Source: Dorea phocaeensis (GTDB lineage: Bacteria > Bacillota > Clostridia > Lachnospirales > Lachnospiraceae). Taken from it: DNA of 64,000 bases. Below are positions 46,123 to 54,747 of this stretch, in pieces. The notes below the pieces were generated by a model. It was not told the origin of the DNA, did no database searches, and saw only the letters and a list, made by a program, of their open reading frames with translations. The stretch is from assembly GCF_900240315.1 (NCBI RefSeq), contig NZ_OEPZ01000003.1, forward strand, positions 371,700 to 435,699. Direction: 5' to 3'. Position numbers and translations under genes: made by a program. The first letter of the stretch is position 1. Each line of letters starts with the position of its first letter.

Positions 46123-46569
46123 TTATAAATTATCTGAATCTAAAATGATTGTAAATGGTCCGTCATTTATCAGACTTACTTTCATATCTGCTCCGAATTG
46201 TCCACGTTCTACCATTTCTACCTGCTCTTTACATTTTTCAATAATGTATTCATACATCTCTTCTGCCATCCCCGGAGCCCCAGCCTCGATAAAGCTTGGT
46301 CGATTTCCTTTTTTGCAGTTTGCATACAGTGTAAACTGAGAAATCAAAAGCAGACTTCCACCCACAGTATCCAAAGACAGATTGGTCTTCCCCTGCTCAT
46401 CTTCAAATATTCTCAGCCCCAGCATTTTTTTGATCATTTTATCAGCAATCTCTTTTGTATCGGAATTGCTGACTCCAATCAGCACCATAAATCCTTTTCC
46501 AATACTCCCAAGCACTTCTCCATCAACTCTAACTTCACTTTCCTTTACTCTTTGAATCACAAAACGCAT
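46123..46569 (-). CDS. dtd: D-aminoacyl-tRNA deacylase
   Basis: A 148-aa DTD. It starts '[26 protein letters not shown]', and carries the active-site '[22 protein letters not shown]' region and the Gly-Pro motif 'AGAPG' near 'NDGPFTI'. It removes D-amino acids (and Gly) from mischarged tRNA. It starts right after the GNAT gene stop. Confidence 0.95.
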   Translation of the reverse strand: MRFVIQRVKESEVRVDGEVLGSIGKGFMVLIGVSNSDTKEIADKMIKKMLGLRIFEDEQGKTNLSLDTVGGSLLLISQFTLYANCKKGNRPSFIEAGAPGMAEEMYEYIIEKCKEQVEMVERGQFGADMKVSLINDGPFTIILDSDNL

Positions 46570-47022
46570 CTATTTTCCCTCCTGTACTTCTTTGACCATC
46601 TGTGCATAAGCAAGGTCTTCATATCCCATTGCAAGATATAGCTTTTTTGCCCTTAAGTTATCCGGCTCAATTTCCAAACGAATCCGCTTTACCGTCGGCG
46701 CAATCTTTTCATCCACATAGGTGAAAAATTCTTTTCCCAGACCCTGGCAACGGAACTGTGGTCGAATATACAGTTCCTCTAACCACACGACCTTTCCCCC
46801 AGCCTCTTGCGAAAAGGTATAACTGGTTAATCCATACCCCGCCGGCTCTCCATCTTTTTCCAAAATATATCCTTTTGCATATTCTTCGGAACGCATCATT
46901 TCCTCCCACGCTGCCTCCCGATATGATTCTGGAATCGAATGCAGCACTGCTTCAGAATTATAAAATTCCTCCGACATTTCCATATATAACTGCCGATCTT
47001 CTTTTTTGATCTCTCGAATCAT
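46570..47022 (-). CDS. GNAT-family N-acetyltransferase
   Basis: A 150-aa GNAT enzyme: 'EELYIRPQFRCQGLGKEFF' is motif A for acetyl-CoA, and 'RLEIEPDNLRAKKLYLAMGYEDL' is the C-terminal part. The substrate is unknown. It overlaps or abuts dtd and is probably co-transcribed with it. Confidence 0.88.
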   Translation of the reverse strand: MIREIKKEDRQLYMEMSEEFYNSEAVLHSIPESYREAAWEEMMRSEEYAKGYILEKDGEPAGYGLTSYTFSQEAGGKVVWLEELYIRPQFRCQGLGKEFFTYVDEKIAPTVKRIRLEIEPDNLRAKKLYLAMGYEDLAYAQMVKEVQEGK

Positions 47023-47230
47023 TGTTGATTCCCCCTTCCTTTTTTCTTTTTATCCTTAAATATTCATCGCCTTCATTCCGAAAACCATGCCAAAATAACC
47101 GCAGTAAAATCAATACATTTCCTTTTCATCTGCGTACATTCAGACAACATCCGTATTATAGCATATGAATGCATCCCGGTGTATAATAAATCCAAAATCA
47201 GATACACTTTATACTAGGAGAATTTAAAAA

Positions 47231-47860
47231 ATGAAAAAATTTCGGACATTCTTTTTTACCTGCGGTATCCTGATGGCCGCAAGTGAAATTTGGAAACAAT
47301 TAACCCTCACCTTCCTGATCAACCAAGGAGCTTACGACTGGTGGTATTTCCCATTTCAGCTGTGCAGTATCCCTATGTATATCTGCCTCATTTTGCCTGT
47401 CATTTCAAACCAAAAATATCCACACCTGCATCAGATACTTCTCACTTTTCTGATGGATTACTGTCTTCTGGCCGGAATATTCGCATTCTTTGACACCAGT
47501 GGCATGCATTATGACTATGCTCCTTTAACCTTCCATTCTTTCCTGTGGCATATCCTGATGATCCTGATCGGTATCACCGCCGGACTGACGCGCCAGGCTG
47601 ATTACTCTTTATCCGGTTATTTAGGCGGCACTCTTCTCTATGCGGGACTATGTGGGACTGCTACACTTTTCAATCTCACTCTATGCCAATACGGAGATCT
47701 CAATATGTTCTACATCAGCCCACACTATCCAATGACACAGGTCGTATTTTCAGAAATCACTAAACAATTCGGAAATTCCATTGGCATTTGGAGTTATCTA
47801 CTTTCTATCCCTGTTGGCGCAGGGGTTTTCCACATGATGTGGAAAAAATGGGCCAAGTAA
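47231..47860 (+). CDS. YwaF/TMEM164-like integral membrane protein
   Basis: A 209-aa protein with about six membrane helices. The pattern 'SEIWKQLTL', 'WWYFPFQLCSIPMYICLI', 'LLAGIFAFFDTSGMHYDYAPLTFHSFLWHILMI' region, including His and Glu positions, matches the YwaF (TIGR02206) family. The function is unknown. It is a single gene followed by the hairpin repeat. Confidence 0.7.
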   Translation: MKKFRTFFFTCGILMAASEIWKQLTLTFLINQGAYDWWYFPFQLCSIPMYICLILPVISNQKYPHLHQILLTFLMDYCLLAGIFAFFDTSGMHYDYAPLTFHSFLWHILMILIGITAGLTRQADYSLSGYLGGTLLYAGLCGTATLFNLTLCQYGDLNMFYISPHYPMTQVVFSEITKQFGNSIGIWSYLLSIPVGAGVFHMMWKKWAK

Positions 47861-47867
47861 ATGATCA

Positions 47868-47905
47868 TCGGGGACGTGTTCTTTTGCAAAAAACTCCGTC
47901 CCCGA
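47868..47905. repeat. Dispersed hairpin repeat, copy 2
   Basis: TCGGGGAC (47868-47875) and GTCCCCGA (47898-47905) flank a 22-nt loop nearly the same as that of copy 1 (46057-46110). It lies between two convergent genes. The arms are shorter because the outer bases differ. Confidence 0.8.
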
Positions 47906-47918
47906 CTACAATTCAAAA

Positions 47919-49133
47919 CTATTCCGACTCTTTTTCACTCGCCCCTACCACAACCGAACATGCAATATCTCCGGTAATATTCGTTGCGGTTGGCGCCATA
48001 TCCGTAATCCTATCAATTCCTGCCACCAGTCCAATTCCTTCCAACGGTATTCCTACCGACTGCAATACCATAGACAGCATAACCATGGCTGATCCCGGAA
48101 TTCCCGCAGCGCCCACAGATGCGAAAGTACAAGTCAATACAATTGTGATTTGCTGTACCAATGTCAATTCAATTCCATACACATTCGCAATGAACAACGC
48201 ACAGATTCCCTGATAAATTGCGGTTCCATCCATATTAATTGTAGACCCAAGCGGCAGTACAAAGGAACGCACCGGTTCGGACACGCCCAAATCTTCCGCC
48301 GACTTCATCGAATATGGAAGGGTTGCGGAACTGCTTGCTGACGTAAATGCAAACACGATCGCCTCCGCAGATTTCCGGAAAAATTCTCTCGGTCCGATTC
48401 CGGAAAATATTTTTACGGATGTGGAATATACAATCAATGCATGAAGCACACACACTCCATAAACTGCCAACACCACGCTGATCAAAGGCAGCAATACTTT
48501 CAAACCGTTTTCCGCAACAATTGGCGCAATCAGCGCAAACACTGCTATCGGAGTAAATTTCATAATCACCCCTGTAATCGCATACATCGCTTCCGCCAAT
48601 GAATCAAATGCACGGTAAATTGGTTTCCCCTTTTCTCCGATCATCATAATACCGCCGCCAATAATAATGGCAAATGCAATAATCTGAAGCATCTCACCAT
48701 TTGCCAATGATTGAATCGGATTCGCAGGAATAATATTAATCAGCGTATTGATGATCCCCGGATTCTCCGGAATCGTCACCTCCGCCACATCTCCTGCAAT
48801 CTCAAATCCTTTTCCAATATCCAGAATATTCGATGCCAGCACTCCCAATGTTGCCGCACAGGCTGTTGTACACAAGAAATAAAGCATCGTTTTTCCACCG
48901 ATTCTTCCAATCTTTTTCGCATCTCCAATCCCACATACACCAACAATGATCGATGAAAATACCATCGGTACCACAATCATTTTGATACAATTTAAAAACA
49001 GTGTTCCAAAGGGGCCAATATACGCCTTTGCAAGTTCTGCATGATTCTGCAGCGCAAGTCCAGCTGCCACACCAAATGCAAGGCCTATCATCGTCTTGAC
49101 AGGCATGCTTAATTTTTTCTTTTTCATATTCAT
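47919..49133 (-). CDS. Dicarboxylate/amino acid:cation symporter (DAACS family)
   Basis: A 404-aa transporter of the GltP/DctA/SstT family. The hairpin serine-rich motif 'FTSASSSATLP', 'LGSTINMDGTAIYQGI' and 'GIPGSAMVMLSMVLQSVGIP' are conserved. It carries acidic amino acids or C4-dicarboxylates with Na+ or H+. It is a single transcription unit. Confidence 0.93.
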   Translation of the reverse strand: MNMKKKKLSMPVKTMIGLAFGVAAGLALQNHAELAKAYIGPFGTLFLNCIKMIVVPMVFSSIIVGVCGIGDAKKIGRIGGKTMLYFLCTTACAATLGVLASNILDIGKGFEIAGDVAEVTIPENPGIINTLINIIPANPIQSLANGEMLQIIAFAIIIGGGIMMIGEKGKPIYRAFDSLAEAMYAITGVIMKFTPIAVFALIAPIVAENGLKVLLPLISVVLAVYGVCVLHALIVYSTSVKIFSGIGPREFFRKSAEAIVFAFTSASSSATLPYSMKSAEDLGVSEPVRSFVLPLGSTINMDGTAIYQGICALFIANVYGIELTLVQQITIVLTCTFASVGAAGIPGSAMVMLSMVLQSVGIPLEGIGLVAGIDRITDMAPTATNITGDIACSVVVGASEKESE

Positions 49134-49321
49134 CTCCTCTTTCGTCTATTCCTTTAATTAGTTAGTATATCACATCATTAAAGTGTATGCCACTAAAACT
49201 TTTACACTAAAAATTCCTGTTGAAAAATCATTATGGATAGCTTGCATTTTTTCGTCCTCTTTGCTACTGTGGTAACAGATAGGCGCATACATCATTTGCA
49301 GCGTCGTAAGGAGGTAGGATT

Positions 49322-49678
49322 ATGACACTTGACACATTGTTAAAACTGCCCGGCTTCTTATATGAAGTAAACGGACATTATTATTATCTTGGAAAATGGA
49401 TTTGCAAAGAATGTACCGAGATCGAAGCTACCGACTGCGTATCCATGTACCACATGTGCAGAAATGGACAGGAAGAACCGGACACCGCTATGTATTTTCA
49501 AAAAATCCGTGCGTTCAGTGATTTCGCGCTGGAGATTCCTTATAACCCAGCTCAGATTCAGACAGATTTATCCCATCTTCTGACCTCTTTAACGGATGCG
49601 GATCAAAAATCTTTGGATATCCAAATCCAGAAATTTACAGAAGATCTGGAAAAATACACTGGCCAGACTATTTCTTAA
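49322..49678 (+). CDS. Small cysteine-containing protein of unknown function (118 aa)
   Basis: No family was recognised. An N-terminal region has four Cys ('WICKECTEIEATDCVSMYHMC'-type spacing: two as CxxC, two further on), and the C-terminal half is helical. It follows AAGGAGG. A terminator lies directly after it. It may bind a metal, but this is a guess. Confidence 0.65.
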   Translation: MTLDTLLKLPGFLYEVNGHYYYLGKWICKECTEIEATDCVSMYHMCRNGQEEPDTAMYFQKIRAFSDFALEIPYNPAQIQTDLSHLLTSLTDADQKSLDIQIQKFTEDLEKYTGQTIS

Positions 49679-49686
49679 TCACAAAT

Positions 49687-49755
49687 AAAAAGACTGTAGC
49701 AGGAATCGGGAGTTTATTGTATCCTCTCGTCCTCTCTGCCACAGTCTTTTTCTTA
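49687..49755. terminator. Terminator between 49678 and the HAD gene
   Basis: AAAAAGACTGT (49687-49697) pairs with ACAGTCTTTTT (49741-49751), followed by further T. It can serve both converging genes. Confidence 0.8.
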
Positions 49756-49826
49756 AAATCCGGTAATATATTTCATAGCTAACTATGTATTATCCATTCA
49801 TCTTCTCTAAACGTTTCAATTGTTTT

Positions 49827-50303
49827 CTATCCTCTTAACCCGGCAATCAATCGCTTTGGATAAAGAAGAAGATCCAATCCGTCCTCTATGGAATTCACAC
49901 AGAGATCCGCCTCCCTCATAAGCCCGGCATAAACGCCTTCCCGATCCATAACTGCAATGGAAAGCATCGCATCTCGAAGCATTTTCACATCATTCCTCCC
50001 ATTTCCAATACAGACACAATGCTGCTCTCCAAGCTTTTTCAAAATCTGATGCTTTGCCTCAAGCGCACTCCCTTCTGGAAATGTATACACCTCTGCTTTA
50101 AGCCCTTCACACTTCTGCCTGGCTGTCCCATGTGTATCAGCCGTCAGCACATATACGGATAACCGCTTCGCTAATTGATTGATCCGTTCCTTCACTCCGG
50201 TTCGTATCTCTCCATCGACAGCAAGCGTTCCATTGTAGTCCACTAACAACGTATCTAATTCCAATACTTGGTATCCCGGTATATCAATAATCACTTTTTT
50301 CAC
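49827..50303 (-). CDS. HAD-superfamily phosphatase, soluble P-type ATPase-like
   Basis: A 158-aa protein of the COG4087 type. The nucleophile Asp is in 'LLVDYNGTLAVDG', motif II is 'VLTADTHG', and motif III/IV is 'CIGNGRNDVKMLRDA'. It resembles the phosphorylation domain of P-type ATPases without membrane segments. The substrate is unknown. Confidence 0.85.
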   Translation of the reverse strand: MKKVIIDIPGYQVLELDTLLVDYNGTLAVDGEIRTGVKERINQLAKRLSVYVLTADTHGTARQKCEGLKAEVYTFPEGSALEAKHQILKKLGEQHCVCIGNGRNDVKMLRDAMLSIAVMDREGVYAGLMREADLCVNSIEDGLDLLLYPKRLIAGLRG

Positions 50304-50396
50304 CTTCTGTTTCTCTTTCTACTTTCTGTTTCCATAGTAAACATTTCTGAAATAAAAATCAAGTTAAGACTTCTACAAAAAATACTCATAAACCCC

Positions 50397-50426
50397 TTGA
50401 CATTTTCTGTGTTTATATGGTATAAA
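50397..50426 (+). promoter_or_regulatory. Promoter of the tRNA-Trp gene
   Basis: TTGACA (50397-50402) and TATAAA (50421-50426) are spaced by 18 bp. The tRNA starts about 30 bp downstream. Confidence 0.7.
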
Positions 50427-50457
50427 TATCTAGTGCGATACAGCACACACTTGATAC

Positions 50458-50528
50458 AGGGGATTGGTCAAGTGGTATGATAGGGGTCTCCAAAACCTTT
50501 GGCGGGAGTTCGATTCTCTCATCCCCTG
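50458..50528 (+). tRNA. tRNA-Trp (anticodon CCA)
   Basis: The acceptor stem AGGGGAT/ATCCCCT closes, the anticodon loop CTCCAAA gives CCA (Trp), and the T arm GGGAG-TTCGATT-CTCTC is regular. The discriminator is G. The 3' CCA is not encoded (CTT follows), so it must be added after transcription. Confidence 0.93.
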
Positions 50529-50532
50529 CTTT

Positions 50533-50579
50533 AAAAAGCCTTAAGAACTGCGTAAAATCGCTGTTTTAAGGCTTTTTTT
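50533..50579 (+). terminator. Terminator after tRNA-Trp
   Basis: AAAAAGCCTTAA pairs with TTAAGGCTTTTT around a loop of about 20 nt, followed by more T. The next 140 bp up to 50722 hold nothing that I recognise. Confidence 0.85.
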
Positions 50580-50722
50580 GTGAGAAAATAAACAGTACTC
50601 CCTCATATGATTTCAATTCGAGCACATAGACTAATTTCTACATGCCCTAACACTTCAATATTAATTTTTCTTTATTACAATCTCTTCAGAAAGCTGGACG
50701 TTTCATCTTTTCATATCAAAAA

Positions 50723-51187
50723 TCATTCTACTATTTCAAATATTATGCCAGTAAATGAACCTATTTCAATATTTAACTTTCCTTTAATCCTCTTAACAAC
50801 TTTCTCCCTCTTATACTTTTTATCACCACCATAAATCTCGTTATTGCTTGCCAAAATCAGTTTCAAACGCTTTATATCACCTCTGTTCAACTCATATTCC
50901 TGCTTTTTATCGAAAAAAGTAAGTAATACTAAGAATCGCTGTTTTTTACATCTTCTCTCATAAACATAAACACACGTTTCTTCCTGATGATAGTCTCCAC
51001 ATATAAATCCATCTTTTTCGTAATCCAATTCATATAATGCAGGATTATTCTGATAAGCAAAATTAAGGTCTTTCATGTATCGTGCAAAAGAATCGTGTTC
51101 TGGATATTTAATAATACCCCAATCCTGTTCTCTCTTTTCATCCCATTCTCTAAATTGTGCAATCTCATTCCCCATGAAATAAAACAT
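50723..51187 (-). pseudogene. glgB: 3' remnant of a 1,4-alpha-glucan branching enzyme gene
   Basis: The 154-residue reading frame matches only the C-terminal end of GlgB. 'FMGNEIAQFREWDEKREQDW' corresponds to the usual 'FMGxExxQxxEWxxxxxxxW' motif, followed by 'HDSFARYMKDLN' and 'ETCVYVYERR'. GlgB is normally over 600 aa, so the whole catalytic barrel is missing. The frame begins exactly after the hairpin that ends the next gene. It has no good ribosome-binding site, and the sequence is AT-rich. It is most likely a remnant. Confidence 0.8.
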
Positions 51188-51190
51188 ATA

Positions 51191-51240
51191 AAAGCAGCTT
51201 CCTGTTCCCGGTCATTCCACCGGAAACAGAAAGCTGCTTC
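51191..51240 (-). terminator. Terminator of the CwlO-like gene
   Basis: An imperfect stem pairs AAGCAGCTT(T)CTGTT with AACAG(G)AAGCTGCTT around a CCGG inner stem, followed by TTTTATAT on the minus strand. The glgB remnant starts directly after it. Confidence 0.75.
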
Positions 51241-51270
51241 TTCTCTTATCTTCTTTTCTTCTCTGAAACC

Positions 51271-52290
51271 CTACCAGTCTGTATAAATATCAATCACTCC
51301 ACTGGCACATCCGGAATCATACACAATTCCCGTTCCCAAAGATGTCTCCACCTTCGTTCCCTTTGGATGATCACTGCTTGCCAGACACAGATAATTATTA
51401 ATATCACGAATGGTTCCGTCATCCGCCACATGGCGTCCTGGAATGTTCAATCCATGCCCCGGCAATACTCTTTGTGAATAATAGGTTTCTTTATGTCCGT
51501 TAAAATAAACCACTCCTACAAACGGATTCAGCTGTCCCGGACCAGATGGATAATTATATTTACCGCTGCCGGAAGAACCACTGCTTCCTGAACCGCCTCC
51601 ATTTCCGGAAGATCCTGCGTTCCCGGAATTATTGGCCTGAAGCTTCTCAGCCTCTTTTCTTGCCGCCTCTGCCGCTTTTTGAGCCTTCAGTTCTTCAATC
51701 TTCGCAGACAAAGATGCCAAATCAGTGGATGCCTCCGACGCCTTAGCTGTTAACTCTGCCTCTTTTTGGGTCAGGTCATTTTCCAAATCTACATATGCCT
51801 GCTGCTGCTCCTTCAGATGCTTCTCTTCATTTTCAATATTTTTCCGAAGCGTCTGCAAATCTGTCAGCATATCTCTGTCGTAGTCATTGACCGTAGTAAT
51901 GAAATCAACCTTATTGATGAAATCTGCCATACTCTCTGCTGAGAAAATCATTCCCAACATGGATTCTCCGCTGTTTTCATAAATATACTGAATCCGCAGC
52001 TTCATATCTTCATACTGCTGCTCTTCATTATTCTTCGCAATCAACAACTGCTCCTGAGTCTTCTCAATCTCACCATCAATTGCTTCCATCTGTACTTCAT
52101 TGTCTGCAATCTGGCCCCCGATTTCAAGAAGCTCATTATTTACATTGTCCAATTCACTCTGTAAATCAGAGGACTGGGTTTCCATATTGTCCAACTCATC
52201 CGCATGAACAATTGTCATCGGGCAAAGTAAAGCAAGTACACATGTGCCGGCAAATACCGTCTTCTGTAACCGTTTTAAGTGTCCCTTCAT
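51271..52290 (-). CDS. Secreted CwlO/PcsB-type coiled-coil protein with C-terminal 3D-like domain
   Basis: A 339-aa exported protein. Residues 1-30 are a signal peptide ending near 'VHADEL'. Residues about 31-215 form a long coiled coil with a central 'GESMLGMIFSAESMADF' hinge, as in PcsB/CwlO, which work with FtsEX. A Ser/Gly-rich linker follows. The C-terminal 3D-like domain (about 260-339: 'YYSQRVLPGHGLNIPGRHV', 'VYDSGCASGVIDIYTDW') lacks the NlpC/P60 cysteine protease fold of CwlO. It probably acts on the cell wall. Confidence 0.83.
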   Translation of the reverse strand: MKGHLKRLQKTVFAGTCVLALLCPMTIVHADELDNMETQSSDLQSELDNVNNELLEIGGQIADNEVQMEAIDGEIEKTQEQLLIAKNNEEQQYEDMKLRIQYIYENSGESMLGMIFSAESMADFINKVDFITTVNDYDRDMLTDLQTLRKNIENEEKHLKEQQQAYVDLENDLTQKEAELTAKASEASTDLASLSAKIEELKAQKAAEAARKEAEKLQANNSGNAGSSGNGGGSGSSGSSGSGKYNYPSGPGQLNPFVGVVYFNGHKETYYSQRVLPGHGLNIPGRHVADDGTIRDINNYLCLASSDHPKGTKVETSLGTGIVYDSGCASGVIDIYTDW

Positions 52291-52364
52291 ACTGTTCTTT
52301 CCTTTTCTGTTTTAAAATATGGTTGCATTTCCAACCTCATCTTATGAATATCTGCATTATTGTA

Positions 52365-53372
52365 CTATTTTTCTTCTAAATTGTCAAATCTCTGTTTGAG
52401 ACCTTTTGCATCACACTGCCCGAAACCCATTTGTATCATACGCCGATAATAGAAATCCTTTCTGGAACATCCGGCTCGTCCTCCACCAGCGCATGCACAG
52501 GCACATGCACATGCGCAGCCTCCGCCTCCGGAGCGTCCGTGTCCATAATAAGTACCGCTCCTTTTTACGTAAGCCGTCCCAAGACCAGAATGTCTTTCGT
52601 AATTATCTTTCTGAAACCATTTTTTCCGAAATGCATACATTACAACCGCTGTTAAGGGCAGCACTGCCATACATCCCCCAAACATAACGATTGTCATGAC
52701 CATATCCGCCTGGCTTCCCTCTCTGGCCCTCTTGTTATAATCATCACAAAACGCATATTGATTTTTAGGATACTCCATCTTTATACTTATTTTTTCTCCC
52801 GGTTTAAGGTTGGAAAACCTTTCTATATACCACTTTTCTCCATTTAAACTGGTTTCCTCCATAGAAGAAAGCGTTCCTTCCTCTGCCTTCCAAGCAATTG
52901 CCAGCTCCTTAATTTCCATCTCATCAAACCACCCCGGCGTAAAAGTATAGCGGTAGGCATCCTTATCATTTTGATACATTTGATGCTGATGAATCGAAAA
53001 TTTCATCCGAACCGACTCACCCTCCCTGTATTCCCGGTCAAGATCAATCCGAACATATTCTCCATCATCTACATAATAGGAAATCTCATCGATACTGCCG
53101 CTTAGCGGCGTGATCTCTTCTACATATTCATTCGGAATTCCGATCTTCACCCACTCAAGCGGCCCTTCACTGGTATCATCTAGTACCTTCCAATCAATTT
53201 CATATGTAATGTCAAGAGACCCATCATCCCGTGTTTCCAGCCAAATAGATTCCCTCTCGATCTCGTCAAGAGGCTGCTCTTTGGCTCTTGCATTTTGGCC
53301 AAACACAAAAAAACACAGACATAACATGAGAACTCTCAGACAGCTTTTTATCCATCTATTCTCTGTCCTCAT
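52365..53372 (-). CDS. DUF2207-like membrane protein with a (Cys-Ala)5 cytoplasmic tail
   Basis: A 335-aa protein. Residues 1-30 are a signal peptide. An extracytoplasmic beta-rich domain resembling DUF2207 follows (about 31-222), then one membrane helix (about 224-247) and a cytoplasmic tail. The tail has a Gly run, five Cys-Ala pairs (residues 286-295), then GGGRAGCS and a helical end with one more Cys. ATG 53372 follows GGAGGAGG and overlaps the radical SAM stop by 17 bp, so the two are co-expressed. The tail is a likely substrate of the radical SAM enzyme; this is an inference from the neighbourhood. Confidence 0.85.
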   Translation of the reverse strand: MRTENRWIKSCLRVLMLCLCFFVFGQNARAKEQPLDEIERESIWLETRDDGSLDITYEIDWKVLDDTSEGPLEWVKIGIPNEYVEEITPLSGSIDEISYYVDDGEYVRIDLDREYREGESVRMKFSIHQHQMYQNDKDAYRYTFTPGWFDEMEIKELAIAWKAEEGTLSSMEETSLNGEKWYIERFSNLKPGEKISIKMEYPKNQYAFCDDYNKRAREGSQADMVMTIVMFGGCMAVLPLTAVVMYAFRKKWFQKDNYERHSGLGTAYVKRSGTYYGHGRSGGGGCACACACACAGGGRAGCSRKDFYYRRMIQMGFGQCDAKGLKQRFDNLEEK

Positions 53373-54732
53373 GTATTTCCTCCTCCCAAAGCGGGCACTT
53401 CTTAAACATCTTTGCCGCATATTCCCGATATTTCCTGCATTTTGGATTTTTCCAAATCTTTTTCCAGTCATCCAGCAACATATCACCCAAAATCTCCCGA
53501 TCCAGACAACTCTGACATGCTACCGCTTTTCCGTCCGGTGTCACTGCCATATTACTAAGTGCCGCTCCACAGGATGGCGTCTCCATTCCTCTTTCCTGAA
53601 AGAAGGACTCTGAAAGCCATCCCGGAGATGTAAACGTAATCTCCATCTGATTTTGAAAGCAAAATTCCGCGGCATCCCCTACACACCTGGCAATCTCTTC
53701 TTTAGACAAACGCATAGACGCCGATGCTTCTGTCTTTGCATTTCCCGTTGGTATCAACCCAGAACAGGTCACGTAGACAACGCCAAGTGACTTAAGAAAC
53801 TTTACTGTTTCTACATAATCTTGATTTTGCGTGCACAATGGTGTATTCACATTAACAGACACCCCAGCGCTGACCGCATTTTTAATTCCTTCTACTGTTT
53901 GATCAAAATGCTTAGAACCTGTCAGGCAATTATGGATATCACGGTTATTTGAATATAATGTAATCTGGACATTATCTAGTTCTGCCTCCCGAAGTTTCTT
54001 ACAATACTCTTTCGTCAACCTTATTCCATTCGTATTTAAACGAGTAATGAACCATTTCGCTTCTCCAATTAGCTCTGGCAGATCCTCTCTCATGGTCGGC
54101 TCTCCTCCCGTGAAAGTAAGCTGTACAATCCCTGCATTCCGGCACGCTTGGATTACCTTTTTCCACTCCTGTGTCGTCAGCTCTTTTGTCTCTGCATACT
54201 TCTGTCCCGCTGCATAACAATGCAGGCATTTCTGATTACAGTTCCATTTCCCCTCTTTTTCCATGGAACTCACCATCAAATCCATCCGATGAGGCGCCTT
54301 CATATAAGGCGCATATTCTCCAATACTCATTTGTCCAATCTTAAGTTTCGGCTCTCTTCCTCTTGCAATATCTTCAAAAACTCCCGCCATCTGATCCAGA
54401 TCTTCCATCAGTCGTTCTCTGGAAGCAGACGGATATACCTTCTGAACCTCGTTGCACGTCTCGTCTAAAAACTCATCCAATTCCTCCTCCGTCATGGTTT
54501 TTTCCCCGTGTTCATTCAGATGCCGAATAAACTCAGTAAGCAAAATCGCCCAGGACTCATTAAGCGGCAGGATCTGATTCCCATTCAGAATTACCACCGA
54601 CGGCACGAATTTCCACAAAGAAAATCTAGGTGGAATCAAATGAATCCGAATTGCCCCCGGGCCATCTGGATTCCATGTCGTATGTACCATTTCTTTCCAG
54701 TTTTTCCATTCATAATATTTTTCACGTAACAT
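53356..54732 (-). CDS. Radical SAM/SPASM-type peptide-modifying enzyme
   Basis: A 458-aa enzyme. The SAM cluster motif is Cys165, Cys169, Cys172 ('NCNQKCLHCYAAG'), and 'LTFTGGEPTMRED' is the SAM-binding GGE motif. The N-terminal part (about 35-125) looks like a PqqD-type peptide-binding domain. The C-terminal Cys388, 406, 409, 432 and 446 match a SPASM/twitch region that holds extra Fe-S clusters. Such enzymes modify RiPP precursors at Cys or other residues. The adjacent (Cys-Ala)5 protein is the only Cys-rich candidate nearby. No free precursor peptide gene was seen. Confidence 0.88.
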   Translation of the reverse strand: MLREKYYEWKNWKEMVHTTWNPDGPGAIRIHLIPPRFSLWKFVPSVVILNGNQILPLNESWAILLTEFIRHLNEHGEKTMTEEELDEFLDETCNEVQKVYPSASRERLMEDLDQMAGVFEDIARGREPKLKIGQMSIGEYAPYMKAPHRMDLMVSSMEKEGKWNCNQKCLHCYAAGQKYAETKELTTQEWKKVIQACRNAGIVQLTFTGGEPTMREDLPELIGEAKWFITRLNTNGIRLTKEYCKKLREAELDNVQITLYSNNRDIHNCLTGSKHFDQTVEGIKNAVSAGVSVNVNTPLCTQNQDYVETVKFLKSLGVVYVTCSGLIPTGNAKTEASASMRLSKEEIARCVGDAAEFCFQNQMEITFTSPGWLSESFFQERGMETPSCGAALSNMAVTPDGKAVACQSCLDREILGDMLLDDWKKIWKNPKCRKYREYAAKMFKKCPLWEEEIHEDRE

Positions 54733-54747
54733 GAAACTCCTCCATCT

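Noticed and set aside
50458..51187. Integrative element at tRNA-Trp
   Set aside because: No integrase and no direct repeat of the tRNA 3' end was seen in the flanking sequence; only a glgB remnant is present.
52485..52530. Simple CA/TG microsatellite
   Set aside because: The alternating bases are codons for Cys-Ala pairs using mixed synonymous codons (TGC/TGT, GCA/GCC/GCT), which indicates selection on the protein.
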